Assembly: GCF_001512285.1 (NCBI RefSeq) | Contig: NZ_LNUV01000006.1 | Location: 1,600,361 to 1,664,360, forward strand | DNA length: 64,000 nucleotides | DNA from: Arthrobacter sp. EpRS71 | GTDB taxonomy: Bacteria; Actinomycetota; Actinomycetes; Actinomycetales; Micrococcaceae | Direction: 5' to 3' | Part shown: positions 25,580-33,908 of the stretch, piece after piece | Position numbering within the stretch: position 1 is the first letter of the stretch | Layout: every line of letters begins with the position of its first letter | Notes under the pieces: generated by a model | Told to the model about the DNA's origin: nothing | Databases searched by the model: none | The model's input: the letters and a program-made list of their open reading frames with translations, nothing else | Position numbers and translations under genes: made by a program

Positions 25580-26296
25580 TCACGTTAGGCCAGTGACCCG
25601 CATGGTGATGTTGATCCGTCCATGTGACAGGCCGCAATCCCCCGGCGCCGTTCCAGGGAGGACCTTGGGGATGCCGTGATAGGCGAACCGGGACGGCCCA
25701 CCAAAAACGAAGAGGTCTCCGGAGCGAAGTTCAACGTCCGTGTACGGCTTGGTGCGGGTCTTGGTGTTGCCGAAACGGAAGATGCACGTCTCGCCGATGC
25801 TGAGGGACACCACGGGGGCACTTGAGCGCTCATCCTTGTCCTGATGCATGCCCATTGCCGCGCCATCGCCGTAGAAGTTCACCAGTGCGGCGTCGGGCGT
25901 GTAATCAGGGGCCGAGGCGCTCAATGACTCATCAACCTCAACACTGGACGAATAAGCGGCCGCAACCGCCTTCCGTCCCAAGCGGACCATCCAGTCGGGG
26001 AAGTCCAGCACAGGCTGGCCGTTGACGTCAGTGGCTTCCCGCGAGTAACGATACGGCTGCCAGTGCCAGCCGAGGCACACGGTTCGAACGGACATTTGGC
26101 GGCCACCGGGAAGCGTGGCCGCCCGCAAGGGAACAGGTCCATGCGTCCACTCGCCGAAGCGGTTCACTATCCACTGCTGCTGCTCCAAAGTCAGCCAGCC
26201 AGGAACATGAACGGCGCCGGGGGCAATCAGGCGAGGGCCGGCGTCGTGATTCTCCGGCTGAACCAGCTCCAGCGGAAAGAGGGCGTCCTCGCTCAT
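25580..26296 (-). CDS. alkB: AlkB-type 2-oxoglutarate/Fe(II) dioxygenase
   Basis: Oxidatively removes methyl groups from 1-methyladenine and 3-methylcytosine. The iron ligands are seen in MHQDKDE (HxD) and the later YHGIPKV His, and the 2-oxoglutarate-binding arginines in GRINITMR. NFYGDGAAMG and the FGNTKTRTKP region also fit. 238 residues, close to the E. coli enzyme. Its ATG overlaps the stop of the preceding ogt gene (ATGA at 26293-26296). Confidence 0.95.
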   Translation of the reverse strand: MSEDALFPLELVQPENHDAGPRLIAPGAVHVPGWLTLEQQQWIVNRFGEWTHGPVPLRAATLPGGRQMSVRTVCLGWHWQPYRYSREATDVNGQPVLDFPDWMVRLGRKAVAAAYSSSVEVDESLSASAPDYTPDAALVNFYGDGAAMGMHQDKDERSSAPVVSLSIGETCIFRFGNTKTRTKPYTDVELRSGDLFVFGGPSRFAYHGIPKVLPGTAPGDCGLSHGRINITMRVTGLT

Positions 26297-26922
26297 GCCG
26301 CTGCCTCAAGGGTGAGCAGAGCCCGTTTTGCATCACTTCCGCCAAGGTAGCCGCCGAAGCTGCCGTCGGACTTCACTACTCGGTGGCAGGGCACAATCAC
26401 GGGCAATGGGTTGGTGGCACAAGCGGTGCCCACGGCACGTACCGCGTTGGGGCTGCCAGCCGCCAAGGCGACCTCCGCGTAGCTTTCCGTGCGGCCGTAA
26501 GCGATGCGGGGCAGGTGCTGCAGGACGTTCAAGCGGAACCCGCGGGACAGGCGGAAATCAAGGGTGAGATCAAACTCTCTCCTGGTGCCGGCGAAGTATT
26601 CCTCGAGCTGCCGTGCAGCATTATCCAGGCGTGCCGGGGCCTGAAGGATCCGTGGACTGACAGTGTTGGCCAGAAGCTGCAGGACATCCCCATGGTGCTC
26701 CAGTTCGAAGGCTACCCGGATGATCCCACGGTCCGTGGCGGCGAGGAGAAGCTTTCCTACCGGGGAGTCCACTATCCGGTACGCGATGTCCAAGGTGTGG
26801 ATAAGTTGTGCGTCAAGGGCCAGCCGGGCATGGAGGCTGGCAAGAGCGGGTTCGAGACCATCATCGAGGGGCCCAAGGAGCGATGTGACCTCAGACTGGT
26901 CAGTGCTTGCTTCAGGTGTCAT
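26293..26922 (-). CDS. ogt: methylated-DNA--protein cysteine methyltransferase (copy 1)
   Basis: A suicide repair protein that takes the methyl group from O6-methylguanine onto a cysteine. The active-site motif PCHRVV is near residue 180 and GYLGGSDAKRALLTLE follows. An N-terminal extension of about 50 residues with no clear motif precedes the domain. The helix-turn-helix-like wing (YGRTESYAEVALAAGSP) is intact. It overlaps the sigma-factor gene upstream and alkB downstream by 4 bases each. Confidence 0.95.
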   Translation of the reverse strand: MTPEASTDQSEVTSLLGPLDDGLEPALASLHARLALDAQLIHTLDIAYRIVDSPVGKLLLAATDRGIIRVAFELEHHGDVLQLLANTVSPRILQAPARLDNAARQLEEYFAGTRREFDLTLDFRLSRGFRLNVLQHLPRIAYGRTESYAEVALAAGSPNAVRAVGTACATNPLPVIVPCHRVVKSDGSFGGYLGGSDAKRALLTLEAAA

Positions 26923-27449
26923 CGGAGTTCTCCTTTCGAAAGTGAATGCGCCAGCGCAGGAAGATCAGCAAGGGCGTTGCGGAGTGATTTAACGCCGTCG
27001 GCACCCGCGCGTCGGGCGGCGTCGGGCGTGCCTCCCAGCAGTACGGCGACATCCTTATAAGGGAGACCCGCAAGGTAGTGATAAGCGACGGCCTGGCGTT
27101 GCTTGGGTGAAAGGCTCATGACGGCGTCCAGCAGTTCCGCGTGGCCGTCACCGGGAATGCCAAGGCGTGAAGGCCGTTCGGGCGGAGAGTCCACCGGGAG
27201 GGCACGACGACTCCCGGCCCGCAGATGGTCGATGCACTTGTGGTGTGCAATGGTGACCAGCCACGCCTGCACGTTTGCCTCCGGCGGGAGGTCCGGATAC
27301 GCCTGGAGGGCCGCCAGAAAAGTATCGGACCACGCGTCGTCGGCATCGTGTACGCCGAGGACAGCACGGCAAACCCGGAGCACCGTGGCGCCCTGCTCCT
27401 GGACCACAGCCTCGAAAGGCTTCTTTCTTGCCGCCTGCTCCGGGTCCAT
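26919..27449 (-). CDS. sigma-70 family RNA polymerase sigma factor (ECF-like) in a repair operon
   Basis: A 176-residue sigma factor with region 2 (DADDAWSDTFLAALQAY and VQAWLVTIAHHKCIDHLR, about 33-80) and region 4 (LLDAVMSLSPKQRQAVAYHYLAGLPYKDVAVLL, about 105-140). The ATG at 27449 overlaps the ogt copy 2 stop (ATGA) and gives the usual ECF length; a longer in-frame start would lie inside the upstream gene. No anti-sigma gene is adjacent. Its embedding between two methyltransferase genes suggests it activates the alkylation response, possibly this operon itself. That is inference. Confidence 0.88.
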   Translation of the reverse strand: MDPEQAARKKPFEAVVQEQGATVLRVCRAVLGVHDADDAWSDTFLAALQAYPDLPPEANVQAWLVTIAHHKCIDHLRAGSRRALPVDSPPERPSRLGIPGDGHAELLDAVMSLSPKQRQAVAYHYLAGLPYKDVAVLLGGTPDAARRAGADGVKSLRNALADLPALAHSLSKGELR

Positions 27450-27958
27450 CAGAAAAGCTTGCCTTCCCGCACAGTGGCCGGTTCTTCCAGCTCCAACAGG
27501 AAGCGTTTGTTGTGGAGACCGCCCGCGTACCCGGTCAGCTGGCCCTTGCGACCCACTACACGGTGGCACGGGATGATGATGCTGATGGGGTTCCTTCCAA
27601 CGGCTGAGCCTACGGCTTGGGCAAGATGGGGATCGCCCAGCTCTGCGGCCAGCTCGCCGTAGCTGATGGTTTCCCCGAAAGGAATGGTTTGGAGCCGAGA
27701 CCAGACCTTCTCCTGGAAGGGATTCCCGAGTGCCTCGAACGGGACATCGAAATCAGTGCGATGGCCAGCCAAATACTCATCGAGTTCACCCCGGGTCACA
27801 GCAAAAACCGGGTCCTGAAGTCCTGCAGGAACTCCGAAGTAGTCCGCTGGAGGCATATGCCAGTGACCTTCGTAGAAGATGCCCGTCAAAAATTCCCCGC
27901 GGGCAGTCAGCGTCAACTGCCCCAACGGGGAATCCATGGTGGTGTGCCGGATGCTCAT
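27449..27958 (-). CDS. ogt: methylated-DNA--protein cysteine methyltransferase (copy 2)
   Basis: A second O6-methylguanine repair protein, 169 residues, with IIIPCHRVVGRKG and GYAGGLHNKRFLLELE. It is closer to the canonical Ogt length than copy 1. It is first in the string ogt-sigma-ogt-alkB-ORF-tag and starts 45 bases after crgA, so either a promoter lies in that gap or it is read from the crgA transcript. Copy 1 and copy 2 are clearly different in sequence. Confidence 0.95.
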   Translation of the reverse strand: MSIRHTTMDSPLGQLTLTARGEFLTGIFYEGHWHMPPADYFGVPAGLQDPVFAVTRGELDEYLAGHRTDFDVPFEALGNPFQEKVWSRLQTIPFGETISYGELAAELGDPHLAQAVGSAVGRNPISIIIPCHRVVGRKGQLTGYAGGLHNKRFLLELEEPATVREGKLF

Positions 27959-28003
27959 ATCCTGTAGACGTTCACGGGCACGGAAATGTGAGGTGGGGTT
28001 TCC

Positions 28004-28258
28004 CTAGGAGCGCCAGCGGGTGGTCATGAGGAAGCCGACAATCGCGATGCCAAAGCCTGCCACGATGTTCCACGAGGCCCACTCGCGGACCGGGAACTGG
28101 CCCTCAGTGATGTAGAAGGTAATGATCCAGATCAGGCCGAGGATCATCAAGCCGAACATCACAGCCTTGTACCACACCGGGTTGGGCTTGTACTGCTGTG
28201 CTGCGGAAGTCTGCTGGGCCTGACGGGCAGGCCGCTTGCGGGGCTTGGACTCGGGCAC
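28004..28258 (-). CDS. crgA: cell division protein CrgA
   Basis: A small actinobacterial septation protein that recruits division factors to FtsZ rings. The 84-residue frame starts at a GTG placed 4 bases after GGAGGAT; the longer in-frame ORF has no such site. A basic N-terminus is followed by KPNPVWYKAVMF-like sequence and two membrane helices (about 34-54 and 65-80). It is divergent from the sortase gene, the usual actinobacterial arrangement near the pknB operon. Confidence 0.95.
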   Translation of the reverse strand: MPESKPRKRPARQAQQTSAAQQYKPNPVWYKAVMFGLMILGLIWIITFYITEGQFPVREWASWNIVAGFGIAIVGFLMTTRWRS

Positions 28259-28430
28259 GGATCCTCCTGGCTGATCGGTTAAGACCCGTTCGCGCCAGCC
28301 TTGATATCCTGCAGGAAGGAAATTTCCAGCGGTTAACGGCCACACGGCGTTCCGGGTTGGTTCTAGCTGTCAAGTCTAGCCGCAACCGGGAGTCCGCCTG
28401 TGCCGCCCGCGCCCTATGCAAGGAGACCCT

Positions 28431-29243
28431 GTGGCGCATCAGCAGCAGACGGCGGCTTCAGCCATGCCGTCCGCCCGCCAGGGGCAGGAACTGCGCCCGC
28501 GCAAGCGACTTCGAGCCTCTGACGTCGTCCGCAAAATCAGCCAGATCCTGGGCGAACTGCTCATTACAGCAGGGATCGTCCTCCTCCTCTTTGTTGGCTG
28601 GGAGCTGTGGTGGACCAACGTGGAAGCAGATGCCAAGCAAACTGAAGCGGTCAAGAGCTTCGCGCAGGAATTCGACGGCCCCGTCACCCCTGCGGCACCT
28701 GCCGCCCCCGTGGACTATGGTTCTCCCGTGGTGACGCCGGCTCCCGCCTACGCGGAAATGATCGGGATCATGTACATTCCCCGATTCGGCCCGGACTACA
28801 CACGGCCCATCATCGAAGGCACCGGCTCGGACGTTCTGGACACGCTGGGACTGGGCCACTATGGAAGCACCAGCATGCCTGGCGCCCCGGGCAACTTCGC
28901 GGTGGCCGGCCACCGCCAAACCCACGGTGCCGTACTGGACAACATCCACACTTTGGTCCCCGGGGACAAGATCTATATCCAGACTGCGGATGGTTACTAC
29001 ACCTACGTCTTCCGAAACAACCAGATTGTGCTCCCGGACCGCACGGACGTCCTGATGCCCGTTCCTACCGAAGCGGGAGTCCAGCCCACCGAAAGCATCC
29101 TCACCATGACCAGTTGCAACCCGCGCTTCGGGGCACAGGAACGCATCATCGCGTACTCAATGCTGGATAGCTGGCAACCTGCCTCAGCCGGGCCGCCGTC
29201 GGAAATCGCCGCCCAAGTAGCCCGGGCACACGGAAAGGGGTAA
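28431..29243 (+). CDS. srtE: class E sortase
   Basis: A transpeptidase that anchors surface proteins to the cell wall. An N-terminal membrane helix (about 31-50) is followed by the catalytic domain. The catalytic His lies in VAGHRQTHG, the Cys in TMTSCNPRFG and the Arg in QERIIAYS. The GTG at 28431 sits 5 bases after AAGGAG, so it is preferred over the ATG at 28416, which precedes that site. 270 residues. Class E sortases replace sortase A in many high-G+C actinobacteria. Gene symbol by class only. Confidence 0.92.
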   Translation: MAHQQQTAASAMPSARQGQELRPRKRLRASDVVRKISQILGELLITAGIVLLLFVGWELWWTNVEADAKQTEAVKSFAQEFDGPVTPAAPAAPVDYGSPVVTPAPAYAEMIGIMYIPRFGPDYTRPIIEGTGSDVLDTLGLGHYGSTSMPGAPGNFAVAGHRQTHGAVLDNIHTLVPGDKIYIQTADGYYTYVFRNNQIVLPDRTDVLMPVPTEAGVQPTESILTMTSCNPRFGAQERIIAYSMLDSWQPASAGPPSEIAAQVARAHGKG

Positions 29244-29246
29244 CGA

Positions 29247-29417
29247 ATGTACGCGTGGATTTTCCGTCATCTTCCGGGACCCCTGTGGGTGCGGATCCTG
29301 ACCACCCTGGTACTGGTGGGCGTAGCCCTGGTACTCATGGTCGAGTTCCTTTTCCCGTGGTTTTCCCAATTCACCACTTTGACCGACTCAACGATTGGTT
29401 CAGTGCAGCAGCCATGA
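29247..29417 (+). CDS. 56-residue single-pass membrane protein
   Basis: An ORF 3 bases after the sortase stop, beginning MYAWIFRHLPGPLWVRI, followed by one membrane helix (LTTLVLVGVALVLMVEFLFPWF) and a short polar tail. Its TGA overlaps the ATG of the downstream amidotransferase gene (ATGA). The tight packing on both sides supports translation. Similar small proteins sit at this place in other actinobacteria, to my knowledge without assigned function. Confidence 0.82.
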   Translation: MYAWIFRHLPGPLWVRILTTLVLVGVALVLMVEFLFPWFSQFTTLTDSTIGSVQQP

Positions 29418-30055
29418 GCACAACAAAAATCCTTGTAGTGGATAACTACGACAGCTTCGTCTACACCCTGGTGGGATACCTCCAGGAACTTGGCGCCGAA
29501 ACGACGGTTGTACGCAACGACGACGTGACGCTTGCCGAGGCCATAGAGCTGGCAGCAAGCCGCGACGGCGTGCTGGTCTCCCCCGGCCCGGGCACGCCGG
29601 CCGAGGCCGGCGTCTGCATAGAGCTCATCAAGTGGTGTGGAGAGGCCGCCAAGCCCATGTTCGGCGTCTGCTTGGGACATCAGGCCCTGGCCGAAGCCTA
29701 TGGCGGGGTGGTAACCCACGCACCGGAACTCATGCACGGCAAGACGTCGCCCGTTATGCACGAAGGCAAGAGTGTCTTTGCCGGCCTCCCGTCGCCCGTC
29801 ACGGCCACGCGGTACCATTCCCTGGCCGCGGTTCGGGATTCCATCCCGGACGTTCTGGAAATTACCGCCGAAACCACCAACGGTGTGGTGATGGGCCTGC
29901 AGCACAAGACGGCACCTCTTTGTGGGGTCCAATTCCACCCGGAATCGGTGCTCACCGAAGGCGGATATCAGATGCTGGGCAACTGGCTGGAGTCCCTCGG
30001 CATGACCGGCGCAGCGGAACGCGCGTCAAAGCTGAGCCCGCTGATCAAACAGTAG
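29414..30055 (+). CDS. pabA: aminodeoxychorismate/anthranilate synthase component II
   Basis: A class I glutamine amidotransferase subunit that supplies ammonia to chorismate-using synthases for folate or tryptophan. The 213-residue protein starts MSTTKILVVDNYDSFVYTL. The nucleophile Cys86 lies in FGVCLGHQALAE and the His-Glu pair in VQFHPESV. An in-frame ATG lies further upstream, but the chosen ATG overlaps the small membrane-protein stop. No component I gene is adjacent, and this position beside pknB is the common actinobacterial place for a pabA-like gene. Confidence 0.93.
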   Translation: MSTTKILVVDNYDSFVYTLVGYLQELGAETTVVRNDDVTLAEAIELAASRDGVLVSPGPGTPAEAGVCIELIKWCGEAAKPMFGVCLGHQALAEAYGGVVTHAPELMHGKTSPVMHEGKSVFAGLPSPVTATRYHSLAAVRDSIPDVLEITAETTNGVVMGLQHKTAPLCGVQFHPESVLTEGGYQMLGNWLESLGMTGAAERASKLSPLIKQ

Positions 30056-30064
30056 GTGAGGTGC

Positions 30065-30144
30065 GGCTGTCGCCGCTGGCACCCTCCGCGGGCTCGCTCG
30101 TTCTTCGCTTAGACGCCCGCTTCCAGGTGCCCGCAGCGACAGCC
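30065..30144. terminator. inverted repeat between convergent pabA and pknB
   Basis: GGCTGTCGCCGCTGGCACC (30065-30083) and GGTGCCCGCAGCGACAGCC (30126-30144) pair in 17 of 19 positions around a 42-base loop. Lying between two convergent stop codons it probably works as a bidirectional terminator, although no strong T run is present. Confidence 0.5.
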
Positions 30145-30154
30145 CAAGCCCCCC

Positions 30155-32008
30155 CTACTTCTTGGTGGGCTTCGGCGACGGCTTCTCGGTTTCCGTGGGA
30201 GTCGGCGTCGGGGTAGGTGTGGGTGGCGGAGCCGGGGCCTTGGCCACCGTGACAGTGACCACCTTGCCCTGAGCCACCTCAGTGTTGAAGGCATCGCTCT
30301 GCGCGGTGACTGTCCCCGCCGCCACCTGCGAGTTTTCCTGTTCCACAATCGCGATCTTCAGGCCGTTGGCTGTTAGTGCGGCTTCCGCTTCAGCCACCGG
30401 CAGCGCGATCAGCTGAGGCATGAGGACCTTGCCGGTGGACACCTGCAGCTCCACTTTGGACTCCACAGCGATCGCTCCGCCGGGTGCCGGTGCCGTGGCG
30501 ATCACTACGTTCGCCGGGACAGTGGGGCTATGGGTCAGGACGGTCACGATGTCGCCCGTGATGCCCAGCCTGCGCAGGGCGTCCCGGGCGTCCGGTTCAG
30601 TGCGACCCACGATGTCCGCCGGGATAGTCACCGAGCTGGGACCGCCGGAGATCTTCAGGATGACTTCAGCATCTTGTTCCACCAGGGCTCCGGCAATCGG
30701 GGATGTCCCGATGGTCATGTCCTTGGCCACGGTGTCACTGGGCTCACGAACCGATTTGGGCTTCAGTTTGGCTGAGTACAGTGCCTGGATCGCCTGCGAT
30801 TCAGACATGTTGGCCACTACCGGCACGGCAATTTTCGCCGGGGGCGGCGGTTGCATGTTCATGAGGCTGTAGAGCCAGAAACCGCCACCGGCCAGGATCA
30901 GGATGGTGAAGATCACCAACGTGGCAACCCACGCACGACGGCGGGACTTCTGGCTCGCGGGCAGCTCACGTTCCGGTGGGAGGCCCAAGGGAAGAGGTTC
31001 TTCCTGGGGCGGAGCAACAGGTTCGTCTTTAAACTGCTCGGCATCGAGGAAACCCACGGCCGTGGTGCTCAAAAGCTCCGTTGCCGGGTCTTCAGGATCC
31101 ACGAGGTCGTTGGGGTCCGTGGGAGCCTCGCTGGCTGCCACTGCTGGCACGGGGATGCCATTGCCTGCTGCACGCAGGGCGCGACGGAAGGCTGCCGCGT
31201 CCTGGAATCGATCCGTGCGGCTCTTCTGCAGTGCCTTAACCAAGACGGAATCCAGTGCTTCGGAGACCTCCGGGTTGTGGGAACTGGGCAGGTCCGGGGT
31301 CTCACGGACATGCTGATAGGCCACCGATACGGGGCTATCGCCGATGAACGGAGGCCTGCTGGTCAGCAGTTCGAAGAGCAAGCAACCGGCAGAGTAGAGG
31401 TCACTGCGCGCATCCACCGTTTCGCCACGTGCCTGCTCCGGCGAAAGGTACTGGGCGGTGCCCACCACTGCCTGCGTTTGGGTCATGGTGGCGGCAGAAT
31501 CGGCCATGGCACGCGCGATGCCGAAGTCCATGACCTTCACATCCCCGGTGTCGGCACAGACCATCACGTTTGCCGGCTTGATGTCGCGGTGGACGATGCC
31601 TGCACGGTGGCTGTATTCGAGAGCACCCAAGACACCCAAGGTAAAGCCGACGGAGTCCTTAACGCTGAGCTCGTTGGCCTTGATCATGTCGCGCAGGGTG
31701 CGGCCCGCAACGTACTCCATCACGATGTACGGGACGCGCACGTCTTCGCCGGGGCCACCCGGAACCGAGTATTCCCCGGTATCAAAGATGGCCACGATGG
31801 ACGGGTGGTTCAACGCCGCAACGGCCTGGGCCTCACGTTTGAAACGGGCCTGGAATTGGGGATCGCGTGCGAGGTCGGCGCGTAGGACCTTCACGGCTAT
31901 TGTCCGCCCCAGCCGGGTGTCCGTTCCCCGGTAGACGTCCGCCATGCCGCCACGACCGATCAACTCGCCAAGTTCATAGCGGGAATTGAGGATGCGCTGA
32001 GAGGACAC
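30155..32008 (-). CDS. pknB: PASTA serine/threonine protein kinase PknB
   Basis: A membrane kinase controlling cell-wall growth and division. The kinase domain covers about residues 10-275 with IGRGGMADVYRG, the catalytic loop HRDIKPANVMV and DFGIARAM. A membrane helix follows (about 365-388) and then three extracellular PASTA repeats that bind peptidoglycan fragments or lipid II, ending in a Pro/Thr-rich tail. The GTG at 32008 is chosen because GAGAGGAG lies 9 bases upstream; an ATG 48 bases earlier has no ribosome site. Last gene of the kinase operon. Confidence 0.95.
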   Translation of the reverse strand: MSSQRILNSRYELGELIGRGGMADVYRGTDTRLGRTIAVKVLRADLARDPQFQARFKREAQAVAALNHPSIVAIFDTGEYSVPGGPGEDVRVPYIVMEYVAGRTLRDMIKANELSVKDSVGFTLGVLGALEYSHRAGIVHRDIKPANVMVCADTGDVKVMDFGIARAMADSAATMTQTQAVVGTAQYLSPEQARGETVDARSDLYSAGCLLFELLTSRPPFIGDSPVSVAYQHVRETPDLPSSHNPEVSEALDSVLVKALQKSRTDRFQDAAAFRRALRAAGNGIPVPAVAASEAPTDPNDLVDPEDPATELLSTTAVGFLDAEQFKDEPVAPPQEEPLPLGLPPERELPASQKSRRRAWVATLVIFTILILAGGGFWLYSLMNMQPPPPAKIAVPVVANMSESQAIQALYSAKLKPKSVREPSDTVAKDMTIGTSPIAGALVEQDAEVILKISGGPSSVTIPADIVGRTEPDARDALRRLGITGDIVTVLTHSPTVPANVVIATAPAPGGAIAVESKVELQVSTGKVLMPQLIALPVAEAEAALTANGLKIAIVEQENSQVAAGTVTAQSDAFNTEVAQGKVVTVTVAKAPAPPPTPTPTPTPTETEKPSPKPTKK

Positions 32009-32066
32009 GGGTGTGTTCTCCTCTCGATGCGCAGGACCTGGACGTGACGTTGACATGGCGGATTAC

Positions 32067-33908
32067 TTAGTTTCTCGGGCTGCCGGAGCCGCTGGGCGTG
32101 GGCCTGGGCGTCTCAGGCTCGGTGGGCACCAGAGCCTTGGACAGGTAGTACGTGACCGTTGAACCTGCGGCGACTTGGCTGCCTGCTGCAGGTGAGGACC
32201 GGACGAACGTTCCGGGCTGCTGGCCGATTGCACCATTGACGGGTTCTCCAGCCACCCACTGCAATCCTGCTCCTTCAATGGCTTGACGAACCCGTGCCTC
32301 GTCCACTCCTGGCGCGATGGCGGGTACTGCCACCAATTCCGGACCCTTGGAGTAGGTCACCGTGATGGTTTGGCCACGCTCAACAGGACCGGTGGGGTTC
32401 AAGCTGATGACGATTCCTGCGGGAGCCGTGGCATCGAAGACTTCCTGACCGTCCACCCCAAGACCCAAGGCGCGAAGCTCTGCGCTAACCGTCTCGAAGG
32501 GTTGGCCTTGGTACTGCTCCGGGATGACGTTGATCTTCTGGGGAACCGACTGCGTGGGCTGCGGCGCTTCGCTTGTCTCCGTAGGCCTGGGCGTCGGAGT
32601 GGCCGAGGTAGAGGTAGGGCTGGCGCTCCGGCTGGCACTGGTGGTGGTGGACTCACTGGGCGCAGGGCTCGGCGAGAAGAATCCCGACTGGGAGATCAAG
32701 AACCCAACCAAGGCAAACAGGACCAGAAGGATCAGGGCAACCAGAGGCCAAGTCCACGGGCTCCGCTTCTTGCGTTCCGGCTCAACGTCATCGAAGTTCT
32801 CTTCTTCGGTGTAGACCACATCGTCGTCATTGAGCTGCCGTTCAGCCTCAAGCGCGTTCGCCCGAGTCAGGGGGTTTTCAGAAGACGCGGCAGCGGCTCC
32901 CAGAGCAGCTCCTGCGGCGCCGGCGCCCAGCACCGGAAGTGCGGACGTCGCCGTCGTCGACTGCTCTTTGCCATAAGGCGAGGTGACGACGCCGGTGGGC
33001 GCCGTTGCGGTGTCCACCGGTGCCGTGATGGGTCCGGTAGTGGATTCGAACAACAGCATGCCGGGTACGGCGGCGTGCGCCGTGGCGATGTCACCATTGC
33101 GGATGGCCTCAGCGGCTTCAGCCAGTTTGATGGCATTGGCCGGACGGTTCTTGGGATCCTTCGCCAGCATGGACATCAGCAGGGCGCGCACAGGGGTTGG
33201 CAGCGTCTCCGGAAGGGGCGGCGGTGCGTCATTAACCTGGGCGAGGGCAATGGCGATCTGCGATTCGCCGGTGAACGGACGGTGCCCGGTAAGGCACTCA
33301 TAACCAATGACGCCCAAGGAATAGATATCCGAGGACCCCGTAGCCGTCTGGCCCGTGGCCTGCTCCGGGGCCAAGTACTGGGCGGTACCCATCACCTGGC
33401 CGGTCTGCGTGAGGGGAACCTGATCTGCCAACCGGGCAATGCCGAAGTCAGTCACCTTGACGCGGTTGTCCGGCGTAATCAGCAGGTTTCCCGGCTTGAT
33501 GTCGCGGTGGACCAGGCCTTGGGCGTGAGCCACGGCCAAAGCGCGTGCTGTCTGCGAAATGATGGAAAGCGTCATGTCCGGGGACAGCACCTGCTCGCGC
33601 TCAAGGATGCCGCTCAGCGGGTGTCCGGGCACAAGCTCCATCACCAGGTAGGCCGAACCGGCTTCCTCGCCGTAATCGAAGACGTTGGCGATGCCCACGT
33701 GGTTGAGGAGGGCGGTGTGACGCGCCTCAGCACGGAAGCGCTGGAGAAAACCGGGGTCACCCGTGTACTCCTCCTTGAGCACCTTGATGGCAACGATCCG
33801 GCCGAGGATCTGGTCCTTGGCCTTCCAGACCTCGCCCATGCCGCCAATCGCAATGCGACTGGTCAGCTGGAACCTGCCGCCGAGTGTGATTCCTGAAGTA
33901 GGCCTCAC
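32067..33908 (-). CDS. pknA: serine/threonine protein kinase with PASTA domains (PknA position)
   Basis: A second membrane kinase of 613 residues. The kinase domain (about 12-270) has IGGMGEVWKAKD, HRDIKPGNLLI and DFGIARLADQ. After an Ala-rich linker comes a membrane helix (about 385-408), a Ser/Thr/Pro-rich stalk and two PASTA repeats (about 455-590). M. tuberculosis PknA in the same operon position has no PASTA repeats, so this one could itself sense wall fragments. Its GTG start overlaps the pbpA stop (GTGA). Confidence 0.93.
   Translation of the reverse strand: MRPTSGITLGGRFQLTSRIAIGGMGEVWKAKDQILGRIVAIKVLKEEYTGDPGFLQRFRAEARHTALLNHVGIANVFDYGEEAGSAYLVMELVPGHPLSGILEREQVLSPDMTLSIISQTARALAVAHAQGLVHRDIKPGNLLITPDNRVKVTDFGIARLADQVPLTQTGQVMGTAQYLAPEQATGQTATGSSDIYSLGVIGYECLTGHRPFTGESQIAIALAQVNDAPPPLPETLPTPVRALLMSMLAKDPKNRPANAIKLAEAAEAIRNGDIATAHAAVPGMLLFESTTGPITAPVDTATAPTGVVTSPYGKEQSTTATSALPVLGAGAAGAALGAAAASSENPLTRANALEAERQLNDDDVVYTEEENFDDVEPERKKRSPWTWPLVALILLVLFALVGFLISQSGFFSPSPAPSESTTTSASRSASPTSTSATPTPRPTETSEAPQPTQSVPQKINVIPEQYQGQPFETVSAELRALGLGVDGQEVFDATAPAGIVISLNPTGPVERGQTITVTYSKGPELVAVPAIAPGVDEARVRQAIEGAGLQWVAGEPVNGAIGQQPGTFVRSSPAAGSQVAAGSTVTYYLSKALVPTEPETPRPTPSGSGSPRN

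Noticed and set aside
27450..27569. Longer N-terminus of the repair-operon sigma factor
   Set aside because: It would lie inside ogt copy 2; the ATG at 27449 overlaps the ogt stop and gives normal ECF length.
32283..33896. 537-codon plus-strand ORF over pknA
   Set aside because: Antisense shadow; repetitive Arg/Gly-rich translation and no domain.
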